A DNA stretch of 7,595 bases from Chitinophagaceae bacterium (GTDB taxonomy: Bacteria; Bacteroidota; Bacteroidia; Chitinophagales; Chitinophagaceae). This document shows, in pieces, positions 1-5,800 of the stretch; positions within the stretch are counted from its first letter, which is position 1; each line of letters begins with the position of its first letter. A model generated the notes under the pieces. That model ran no database searches. It was given only the letters and a program-made list of their open reading frames with translations, and had not been told where the DNA came from. The stretch spans positions 1 through 7,595 of the forward strand of contig CANHLV010000077.1 in assembly GCA_947461495.1 (NCBI GenBank), read 5' to 3'. The translations under genes were made by a program, and so were the position numbers.

Positions 1-7
1 TAAAAAC

Positions 8-454
8 ATGGCAAAAGAAATTACCGGCTTTGTCAAGCTCCAATGCAAAGGAGGACAAGCCAACCCAGCGCCTCCAATCGGTCCAGCGCTAGGTTCTAAG
101 GGTGTTAACATCATGGAGTTCTGCAAACAATTTAATGCTAGAACACAAGATAAACCCGGAAAAGTATTACCTGTATTGATTACAGTGTATGCAGACAAAT
201 CCTTCGAATTTATTATCAAAACCCCTCCAGCTGCAGTTCAGTTGATGGACGCTGCAAAAATCAGCAGCGGAAGTAAAGAACCTAATCGTGTAAAAGTGGG
301 TAAAGTTTCCTGGTCTCAAATCGAAGAAATTGCAAAAGATAAAATGTCGGATTTAAACGCATTTACTTTGAAAAGTGCAATGACTATGGTAGCAGGAACA
401 GCTCGCAGCATGGGTTTAAATGTTGAAGGAACAGCTCCTTGGGAAAATAATTAA
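8..454 (+). CDS. rplK: 50S ribosomal protein L11
   Basis: L11 sits at the base of the L7/L12 stalk, binds the GTPase-associated region of 23S rRNA, and takes part in factor-dependent GTP hydrolysis and, by family knowledge, in RelA/SpoT-type stringent signalling. The 148 residues are close to the usual 140-148. The N-terminal domain shows the proline hinge PPIGPALG at residues 22-29 followed by NIMEFCKQFNART at 34-46; the C-terminal rRNA-binding domain includes KEPNRVKVGKV (90-100) and GTARSMG (130-136). The start gives the standard MAKEITG N-terminus. Only 7 nt precede it in the window, so its promoter and any upstream nusG or leader cannot be seen. It is first of four ribosomal protein genes in a row. 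The tail APWENN is not conserved in the family and nothing else is odd. Identification is secure. Confidence 0.98.
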   Translation: MAKEITGFVKLQCKGGQANPAPPIGPALGSKGVNIMEFCKQFNARTQDKPGKVLPVLITVYADKSFEFIIKTPPAAVQLMDAAKISSGSKEPNRVKVGKVSWSQIEEIAKDKMSDLNAFTLKSAMTMVAGTARSMGLNVEGTAPWENN

Positions 455-463
455 TCGTCAACC

Positions 464-477
464 TGCCTTAATCGGCA
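464..477 (+). promoter_or_regulatory. Small hairpin in rplK-rplA spacer
   Basis: TGCC (464-467) can pair with GGCA (474-477) around a six-base loop, inside the 40-nt spacer. It is followed by a run of seven T (484-490) and then the rplA start. A four-pair stem is weak and may be chance; it is listed because the next two spacers also carry a hairpin at a comparable place. It is too weak for a terminator. Confidence 0.25.
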
Positions 478-494
478 ATTAAATTTTTTTAAAA

Positions 495-1184
495 ATGATC
501 ACTAAAAAAAGAAAAATAGCAAACGCTAAGGTTGACGCCAACAAAGCATATTCGCTTAAGGAGGCCTCAGCTCTAGTAAAACAAATTAATACAACAAAAT
601 TCGACAGCTCTGTTGATCTTCACGTTCGTTTGGGCGTAGATCCTAAGAAAGCTGATCAAGCGATTCGTGGTACAGTATCTCTTCCTCATGGTACTGGTAA
701 AACTAAAAAAGTACTTGTATTGTGTACTCCCGACAAAGAAGCCGAAGCAACAGCTGCAGGTGCTGATTTCGTGGGTTTGGACGAATTCATTTCAAAAATT
801 GAAAGTGGTTGGACAGACATCGATGTTATCGTTGCTACTCCTTCAGTAATGCCTAAAATCGGTAAATTGGGTAAAGTGTTAGGTCCTCGTAACTTAATGC
901 CAAATCCTAAAACTGGTACGGTTACCAATGATGTAGCTGGTGCAGTAAATGACCTTAAAGGTGGTAAAATTGCATTCAAGGTTGATAAAGTGGGTATCAT
1001 TCATGCTTCAATCGGACGTGTAAGTTTCGCACCAGAAAAGATTGCTGAAAATTGTCAGGAATTTATTAATGCTATCATTAAATTAAAACCTGCAACTTCA
1101 AAAGGTACTTATCTTAGAGGTGTTAGCATGGCCAGCTCAATGAGCCCTGGTATTGCAGTTGATACAAAATCTGTTCAAAACTAA
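495..1184 (+). CDS. rplA: 50S ribosomal protein L1
   Basis: L1 forms the mobile stalk next to the ribosomal E site, binding 23S rRNA and helping release deacylated tRNA; in E. coli it also represses its own operon by binding the mRNA. The 229 residues match the family (about 230). The L1 signature spans residues 121-144, containing KIGKLGKVLGPRNLMPNPK and ending GTVT; the position after GPR is N where many phyla have G. The RNA-contact segment near SIGRVSF (173-178) is also present. An in-frame TAA at 480-482 and the lack of another ATG before 495 fix the start. The upstream stretch is T- then A-rich with no Shine-Dalgarno. The gene lies 40 nt after rplK and 43 nt before rplJ, as expected for one transcript. 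An L1-binding site, if one exists, would be expected before rplK, outside this window. Confidence 0.98.
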   Translation: MITKKRKIANAKVDANKAYSLKEASALVKQINTTKFDSSVDLHVRLGVDPKKADQAIRGTVSLPHGTGKTKKVLVLCTPDKEAEATAAGADFVGLDEFISKIESGWTDIDVIVATPSVMPKIGKLGKVLGPRNLMPNPKTGTVTNDVAGAVNDLKGGKIAFKVDKVGIIHASIGRVSFAPEKIAENCQEFINAIIKLKPATSKGTYLRGVSMASSMSPGIAVDTKSVQN

Positions 1185-1194
1185 ATCTCAATCG

Positions 1195-1212
1195 CCTAGG
1201 CTTTAGCCCAGG
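1195..1212 (+). promoter_or_regulatory. Hairpin before rplJ start
   Basis: CCTAGGC (1195-1201) pairs with GCCCAGG (1206-1212) around a TTTA loop, giving six Watson-Crick pairs and one A-C mismatch. A self-complementary AAAAAATATTTTTT (1214-1227) follows and abuts the rplJ ATG. The T run is separated from the stem by an A run, so it does not look like an intrinsic terminator. It could affect ribosome access to rplJ, protect mRNA ends, or be a degenerate copy of a dispersed palindrome. I do not see the kink-turn architecture expected of an L10-binding leader. Confidence 0.5.
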
Positions 1213-1227
1213 GAAAAAATATTTTTT

Positions 1228-1917
1228 ATGACTAAGCAAGAGAAAAATGAAGTGATAGAATTGCTCAAAGGCAAATTCTCTCAATACAACAACTTCTACA
1301 TTACAGATACCGAATCTCTAAACGTAGAGCAGGTAAGTAAATTACGTAGAGTTTGTTTCGATAAACAAGTTGAAATGAAAGTGGCTAAAAACACTTTAAT
1401 TAAAAAAGCGCTTGAAAGTATAGACGCAGAAAAATATGCAGGAGTTTTTGACTCTTTGCACAAAGTAACAGCTTTAATGTTTAGCGAAAATCCTAAAGAA
1501 CCAGCAATGATTCTTAGCGGTTTTCGTAAAGAAAACAACAAGGATAAACCTGTATTGAAAGCTGCTTTCATTAATGGCGATGTATTCGTTGGTGACAACC
1601 AATTGAAAGCATTAACCATGATCAAAACTAAAAACGAACTTATCGGAGACGTTATTGGTTTATTACAAGCACCTATTCAACGTGTATTGGGTGCCTTGGA
1701 AAACAAAGACAATGCGAAAAAAGAAGAGGCTACTATTGAAGCCGCTCCTGTTGCAGAAGCCGCTCCAGTTGTGGAAGCAGTTGCCGCTCCAGAAGCTCCG
1801 GCTGCTGAAGTTGCTCCAGAAGCACAAGCAGCTGAAGTTGCTCCAGAAGCTCCAACTGCAGAAGCTGCTCCAGAAGCACCTGCTGCTGATGCAACTGACG
1901 CGCCTGCAGAAGCATAA
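1228..1917 (+). CDS. rplJ: 50S ribosomal protein L10 with Ala/Pro/Glu tail
   Basis: L10 anchors the L7/L12 dimers to the 50S subunit through its C-terminal helix and binds 23S rRNA next to L11 through its N-terminal domain. Residues 1-130 are a typical L10 core, with LRRVCFDKQVEMKVAKNTL around 39-57 and GDVFVGDNQLKAL near 117-129. The stalk-binding helix runs about 133-160 (KNELIGDVIGLLQAPIQRVL and on). The protein is 229 residues against about 165-175 for most L10 proteins; the excess is a tail (165-229) made almost only of Ala, Pro, Glu and Val, with a 9-residue repeat at 185-220. Reading frame and stop are intact, and the tail keeps one frame through the repeats, so it is probably translated. 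The in-frame TAG at 1204-1206 supports the start at 1228. The gene lies upstream of rplL, its binding partner, as is usual. The role of the tail is unknown. Confidence 0.97.
   Translation: MTKQEKNEVIELLKGKFSQYNNFYITDTESLNVEQVSKLRRVCFDKQVEMKVAKNTLIKKALESIDAEKYAGVFDSLHKVTALMFSENPKEPAMILSGFRKENNKDKPVLKAAFINGDVFVGDNQLKALTMIKTKNELIGDVIGLLQAPIQRVLGALENKDNAKKEEATIEAAPVAEAAPVVEAVAAPEAPAAEVAPEAQAAEVAPEAPTAEAAPEAPAADATDAPAEA
1780..1914 (+). repeat. 27-nt tandem repeat inside rplJ
   Basis: Four consecutive 27-nt units begin at 1780, 1807, 1834 and 1861, and a fifth, diverged unit fills 1888-1914 up to the stop codon. They encode VAAPEAPAA, EVAPEAQAA, EVAPEAPTA, EAAPEAPAA and then DATDAPAEA (residues 185-229). 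The units at 1807, 1834 and 1861 share most bases, including GCTCCAGAAGC. Because 27 is a multiple of three, gain or loss of a unit would keep the frame and only change tail length. Confidence 0.92.
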
Positions 1918-2057
1918 TCTAGTTATCTAGCATATCCAGCATATCTGGTTTATCTAGCAAATAATACCTGGCCGGATGGTAACCAAAAGGCAATAAACAA
2001 TTTTTTTAAATCTCCGCCGGAGTCTAAAACAATGAAGGCGGAAAAAATTCAAACAAA
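1918..2057 (+). promoter_or_regulatory. Long rplJ-rplL spacer with hairpins
   Basis: This 140-nt spacer is over three times longer than the other two in the ribosomal protein cluster. It holds a two-part hairpin: CTAG at 1927-1930 pairs with CTAG at 1954-1957, and CCAG (1936-1939) pairs with CTGG (1945-1948). Nearer rplL, TCCGCC (2013-2018) pairs perfectly with GGCGGA (2037-2042). The same left arm can instead form CTCC (2012-2015) with GGAG (2019-2022), and the two cannot coexist. No TAnnTTTG element was found here, so an internal promoter is not supported. L7/L12 is needed in several copies per ribosome, so a translation-tuning or processing leader is a reasonable guess, no more. Confidence 0.45.
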
Positions 2058-2432
2058 ATGGCAGAAATTAAAGCATTAGCAGAAAGCTTAGTAAGCTTAA
2101 CTGTAAAAGAAGTTCAGGAATTAGCTGAATTCTTAAAATCTGAGTACGGAATTGAACCAGCTGCTGCTGCAGTTGTAGTAAGTGCCGGCGACGGTGGTGG
2201 CGCAGCTGCTGCTGAAGAAAAAACATCTTTCAACGTTATCTTGAAGAGCGGCGGAGCTAGCAAGCTTGCTGTTGTTAAGATCGTTAAGGAATTAACTGGA
2301 TTGGGTCTTAAAGAAGCTAAAGATTTAGTTGATGGCGCTCCAAAACCAGTTAAAGAAGGTGTTGACAAAGCTACAGCTGAAGACTTAAAAGCTAAGTTGG
2401 TAGAAGCTGGTGCTGAAGTAGAATTGACTTAA
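2058..2432 (+). CDS. rplL: 50S ribosomal protein L7/L12
   Basis: L7/L12 is the multicopy stalk protein that recruits translational GTPases (EF-Tu, EF-G, IF2, RF3) and stimulates their GTP hydrolysis. At 124 residues it has the standard length. The N-terminal dimerisation and L10-binding helices cover about 1-31; a flexible Ala/Gly/Val hinge covers about 34-53 (PAAAAVVVSAGDGGGAAAA); the globular factor-binding domain covers 56-124. That domain includes the diagnostic TGLGLKEAKDLVDGAPKPVK (80-99) and ends AGAEVELT. The in-frame TAA at 2025-2027 and the standard MAEIKAL N-terminus settle the start. The upstream stretch is A-rich without a Shine-Dalgarno. It is the last gene before a strong terminator, so it closes the ribosomal protein transcription unit. 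Nothing is missing or unusual in the protein. Confidence 0.98.
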   Translation: MAEIKALAESLVSLTVKEVQELAEFLKSEYGIEPAAAAVVVSAGDGGGAAAAEEKTSFNVILKSGGASKLAVVKIVKELTGLGLKEAKDLVDGAPKPVKEGVDKATAEDLKAKLVEAGAEVELT

Positions 2433-2448
2433 TTTTCAACTGAAAATT
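2431..2448 (+). other. A/T hairpin overlapping rplL stop
   Basis: AATTTTC (2431-2437) and GAAAATT (2442-2448) form a perfect 7-pair stem with an AACT loop that begins within the stop codon. It is mostly A-T and so weak, and lies just 7 nt before the terminator stem. It may be accidental or may help protect the 3' end of the transcript. Confidence 0.4.
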
Positions 2449-2455
2449 CATAATA

Positions 2456-2487
2456 ACTGCCCTGATTTTTTCAGGGCAGTTTTTTTT
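2456..2487 (+). terminator. Strong intrinsic terminator after rplL
   Basis: A perfect 10-pair stem joins 2456-2465 (ACTGCCCTGA) to 2471-2480 (TCAGGGCAGT) over a five-T loop, and the 3' arm runs straight into eight T residues (2480-2487). The stem is GC-rich near its base and middle. There is no A run on the other side, so it should work only for + strand transcription. It lies 23 nt after the rplL stop and is expected to end most transcripts of the ribosomal protein cluster. Confidence 0.95.
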
Positions 2488-2501
2488 AGGAATTAAGCAA
2501 G

Positions 2502-2555
2502 GTTTGGTAGGTTCAATATGTTTAAGAAGTTCAAACAGTTCAATAAGTTTTTGAC
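2502..2555 (+). repeat. Left array of six 9-nt units (GTT-first)
   Basis: Units starting with GTT occur at exact 9-nt spacing at 2502, 2511, 2520, 2529, 2538 and 2547. The best conserved are GTTCAATAT (2511), GTTCAAACA (2529) and GTTCAATAA (2538), with consensus GTTCAANNN. The first and last units are degenerate beyond GTTT. It is the reverse complement form of the array at 2571-2642. Confidence 0.8.
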
Positions 2556-2570
2556 GTAAAATGTTACCGA

Positions 2571-2642
2571 GAACCTAACCTCCCTAACCTATTGAACATC
2601 TTGAACCTTTTGAACCTTTCAAACCTGATAAACTTGTTCAAC
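2571..2642 (+). repeat. Right array of eight 9-nt units (AAC-last)
   Basis: AAC recurs at the end of eight consecutive 9-nt units, finishing at 2579, 2588, 2597, 2606, 2615, 2624, 2633 and 2642. The clearest units are CTATTGAAC (2589-2597), ATCTTGAAC (2598-2606) and CTTTTGAAC (2607-2615), with consensus NNNTTGAAC. This is the inverse of the left array, and a short perfect GTAA/TTAC hairpin (2556-2567) lies between the two. Confidence 0.8.
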
Positions 2643-2742
2643 ATTTTCCACTCGTCAATCTGCCAATTCGCCTTTTTATCAAAAATCTTACCAAAACTTC
2701 AAAATTCTCATTTTTATTAAGCGATTATTCGTTTAAAATACC

Positions 2743-2750
2743 TAACTTTG
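2743..2750 (+). promoter_or_regulatory. Bacteroidota-type promoter for rpoBC (-7 element)
   Basis: TAACTTTG matches the Bacteroidota -7 consensus TAnnTTTG at every fixed position. It lies 81 nt before the rpoB start and would put the transcript start at about 2753-2757, giving a leader of about 75 nt. I see no good -33 TTTG or TTG at the usual spacing; the region holds only T-rich sequence (2711-2718) and TTAAG (2717-2721). Location directly after a strong terminator supports a real promoter. Assignment rests on motif and context only. Confidence 0.7.
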
Positions 2751-2778
2751 CCGTCCTTTAATTTGGGATTGGTGGCGC

Positions 2779-2892
2779 ATGCCCTCAATTTTACTATTAA
2801 AGACCTACACTAAAAACGTTTTAATTTACATATGTCTGCATCTAAAACAACCGCTGCTAAACGATTCAATTTCGGAAAAGTTGAGCTTATAG
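2779..2892 (+). other. Possible upstream ORF overlapping rpoB start
   Basis: An ATG at 2779 opens a 37-codon frame, beginning MPSILLLKTYTK, that ends at TAG 2890-2892 and overlaps the first 61 nt of rpoB in another frame. It would be the first ATG in the predicted leader. The peptide resembles nothing I know. Its ATG sits in a GCATGC palindrome (2778-2783) rather than in an A-rich start context, so translation is doubtful. Confidence 0.2.
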
Positions 2893-5800
2893 CAGAACAA
2901 CCTGATTTGCTGGGAATCCAGATTCAATCTTTTAAAGATTTCTTTCAATTGGAAACAACTCCTGATAAACGTAACGTTGAAGGATTGTTCCGTGTATTTA
3001 AAGAAAACTTTCCTATCACGGATACACGAAACATCTTCGTTTTGGAGTTCCTTGATTATTTTGTTGATCCTCCACGTTACACCATCGAAGAGTGTATTGA
3101 AAGAGGACTTACTTATGCAGTTCCGCTGAAAGCTAAGCTACGCTTGAGTTGTAATGATGAAGAACATGTTGACTTTCAAACAATCGTTCAGGATGTATTC
3201 TTAGGAAACATACCTTACATGACTCCACGTGGAACATTCGTGATCAACGGAGCTGAGCGTGTTGTCGTTAGTCAGTTGCATCGTTCACCGGGTGTATTCT
3301 TCGGACAATCAGTGCACCCAAATGGTACTAAAATTTACTCTGCAAGAGTGATTCCTTTCAAGGGTGCCTGGATGGAATTTGCAACAGATATCAACAATGT
3401 AATGTTCGCTTACATTGATCGTAAAAAGAAATTCCCTGTAACAACTTTACTGCGTTCTATCGGTTACGAAACTGATAAAGATATTCTTGAGCTTTTTGGT
3501 ATGGCTGATGAAATCAAAGCCGACAAAAAGACGCTTGAAAAACACATCGGTAAAAGATTAGCTGCTCGTGTACTTCGTACTTGGGTTGAAGATTTCGTGG
3601 ATGAAGATACCGGTGAAGTAGTTTCTTTGGAGCGTAACGAAGTAATTCTTGAAAGAGACAGCGTATTGGATGAAAAAAATATTGCTGAAATTCTTGAAAT
3701 GCAAACCAAAAGCATTTTCATACAAAAAGAAGAGGTTAGCGGAGACTATGCAATCATCTACAACACTTTAAACAAAGATACTTCTAACTCTGAATTAGAG
3801 GCCGTTCAACACATCTACAAGCAATTGCGTGGTGCGGATGCCCCTGATGATGAAACAGCAAGAGGTATTATCGATAAATTATTCTTCAGTGATAAACGTT
3901 ATGATCTAGGCGAAGTTGGGCGTTATAAAATCAACCGCCGCCTAGGACTGAACTATCCACTGGATAAAAAAGTTTTGACTAAAGAAGATATCATCTCTAT
4001 TATTAAATACTTGGTTTTATTAACCAATGGTAAAAGTGAAGTGGATGATATCGATCACTTGAGCAACAGACGCGTTCGTACAGTAGGAGAGCAATTATAT
4101 GCTCAGTTCGGTGTTGGTTTGGCTCGTATGGCCAGAACTATTCGCGAAAGAATGAACGTACGTGATAATGAGGTATTTACTCCTGTAGATTTGATTAACG
4201 CTAGAACTTTATCTTCTGTAATCAACTCTTTCTTCGGAACATCTCAGTTGTCTCAGTTCTTGGATCAAACCAATCCTTTGAGTGAAATCACACACAAACG
4301 TCGTATCTCAGCACTCGGACCCGGTGGTTTGAGCAGAGAAAGAGCAGGCTTTGAGGTTCGTGACGTTCACTATTCTCACTATGGTCGTTTATGTACCATT
4401 GAAACTCCGGAAGGTCCAAACATTGGTTTGATTTCTACATTATGCGTACATGCGATGATTAACGATATGGGCTTTATTGAAACTCCTTATCGTAAAGTTG
4501 AAAATGGAAAAGTGGATATGAAAAAAATCACTTTTCTTTCAGCTGAAGAAGAAGATACCGCAAAAATTGCTCAGGCAAACGTTGAAATTGATGCTAAAGG
4601 AAACTTCGTTGAAGACAAGATTAAATCTCGTCAAACTGGAGATTTCCCAATCTTAGATAAAGGCGAAGTGGAATACATGGATGTTGCTCCAAACCAAATT
4701 GTTGGTTTGAGTGCCTCATTGATTCCGTTCCTTGAACATGATGATGCCAACCGTGCTTTGATGGGATCAAACATGCAACGTCAGGCAGTGCCATTGCTTA
4801 AGCCAGAAGTGCCTATCGTTGGTACTGGTTTGGAAGCAAAAGCCGCTCGTGATGCAAGAATCCAGGTTCACGCGGAAGGTGATGGTGTTATTGAGTATGT
4901 AGATGCAAATGAAATCCATGTTCGTTACAAGCGTTCAGAAACTCAACAACTAGTAAGCTTTGAAGATGATTTAAAAGTATACAAATTAACCAAGTTCGTA
5001 AGAACGAATCAGGAAACTTGTATCAATCTTCGTCCGGCTGTATCAAAAGGACAGAAAGTAACTGAAGGTGATTTCTTGACAGAAGGTTATGCAACCAAAG
5101 GTGGTGAATTGGCATTGGGAAGAAACCTTAAAGTGGCGTTCATGCCATGGAAAGGTTACAACTTCGAGGATGCTATCGTGATCAGCGAAAAAGTAGTAAA
5201 AGAAGATTTGTTTACGTCTATCCATATCAGTGAGTTCGAAACAGAAGTTCGTGATACCAAATTAGGAGAAGAAGAATTGACTCCAGATATTCCGAATGTA
5301 AGTGAAGAAGCTACAAAAGATTTGGATCAAAATGGTATCATCAGAATTGGTGCTGCTATTAAAGAAGGAGATATCATCATTGGTAAAATCACTCCAAAAG
5401 GTGAGAGCGATCCAACTCCTGAAGAGAAGTTGCTTCGTGCCATCTTCGGAGATAAAGCCGGTGATGCAAAAGATGCTTCTTTGAAAGCTCCAAGCGGTAC
5501 AGAAGGTGTGGTAATAGACAAGAAATTATTCCAACGCGCTAAAAAAGATAAAAATACCAAAGTAAGGGAAAAAGCGCTTCTTGAGAAAATTGAAAAAACT
5601 CACGAAAAGAGTGAAATCGATTTACTAGAATTACTTCAAAACAAATTATTGAATTTGCTGAAAGACCAAACCAGTCAAGGCGTAAGCAATAATTTTGGTG
5701 AAGTATTAATCGGTAAAGGTGCTAAGTTCAATTCAAAAAATCTTGCCGGATTGGATTATCAAAATATCAATCCATTAGGTTGGACAGGTGATGCAAAAAC

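Larger units (their letters stand above)
2433..2831. other. rplL-rpoB intergenic region (399 nt)
   Basis: This is the only gene-free stretch over 300 nt. In order it holds the intrinsic terminator, two opposed arrays of 9-nt units, an AT-rich stretch (2643-2742) with no element I can name, a TAnnTTTG promoter and the rpoB leader. I see no convincing protein gene and no tRNA or other known RNA fold. Both arrays lie after the terminator and before the promoter, so most of this region is probably poorly transcribed. Confidence 0.85.

Noticed and set aside
558..564. AAGGAGG as a ribosome binding site within rplA
   Set aside because: No start codon follows at a suitable distance, and the sequence is part of the conserved L1 reading frame.
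686..1000. Minus-strand open frame of 104 codons inside rplA
   Set aside because: It lies wholly opposite the conserved L1 coding sequence, has no recognisable domain or promoter, and is a typical shadow frame.
1185..1227. Autoregulatory L10-binding leader before rplJ
   Set aside because: The 43-nt spacer allows one simple hairpin only; I see no kink-turn or multi-helix fold like the known L10 leader.
1195..1227. Intrinsic terminator between rplA and rplJ
   Set aside because: The stem has a mismatch and is followed by an A run before the T run, and the T run abuts the rplJ start codon.
1733..1915. Open frames rich in Leu and Gln on both strands over the end of rplJ
   Set aside because: They arise because the 27-nt repeat is open in several frames; the composition is monotonous and the L10 frame fully accounts for the region.
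2502..2642. CRISPR array
   Set aside because: Units are only 9 nt with no unique spacers, the two halves point in opposite directions, and no cas gene is present.
2758..2765. Second -7 element TTAATTTG downstream of the chosen promoter
   Set aside because: It lacks the A at position two of TAnnTTTG and has no suitable -33 element; the exact match at 2743 is better.
4230..4330. Rifampicin resistance mutation in rpoB
   Set aside because: Residues equivalent to E. coli D516, H526 and S531 are unchanged; the L and T differences nearby look like lineage variation.
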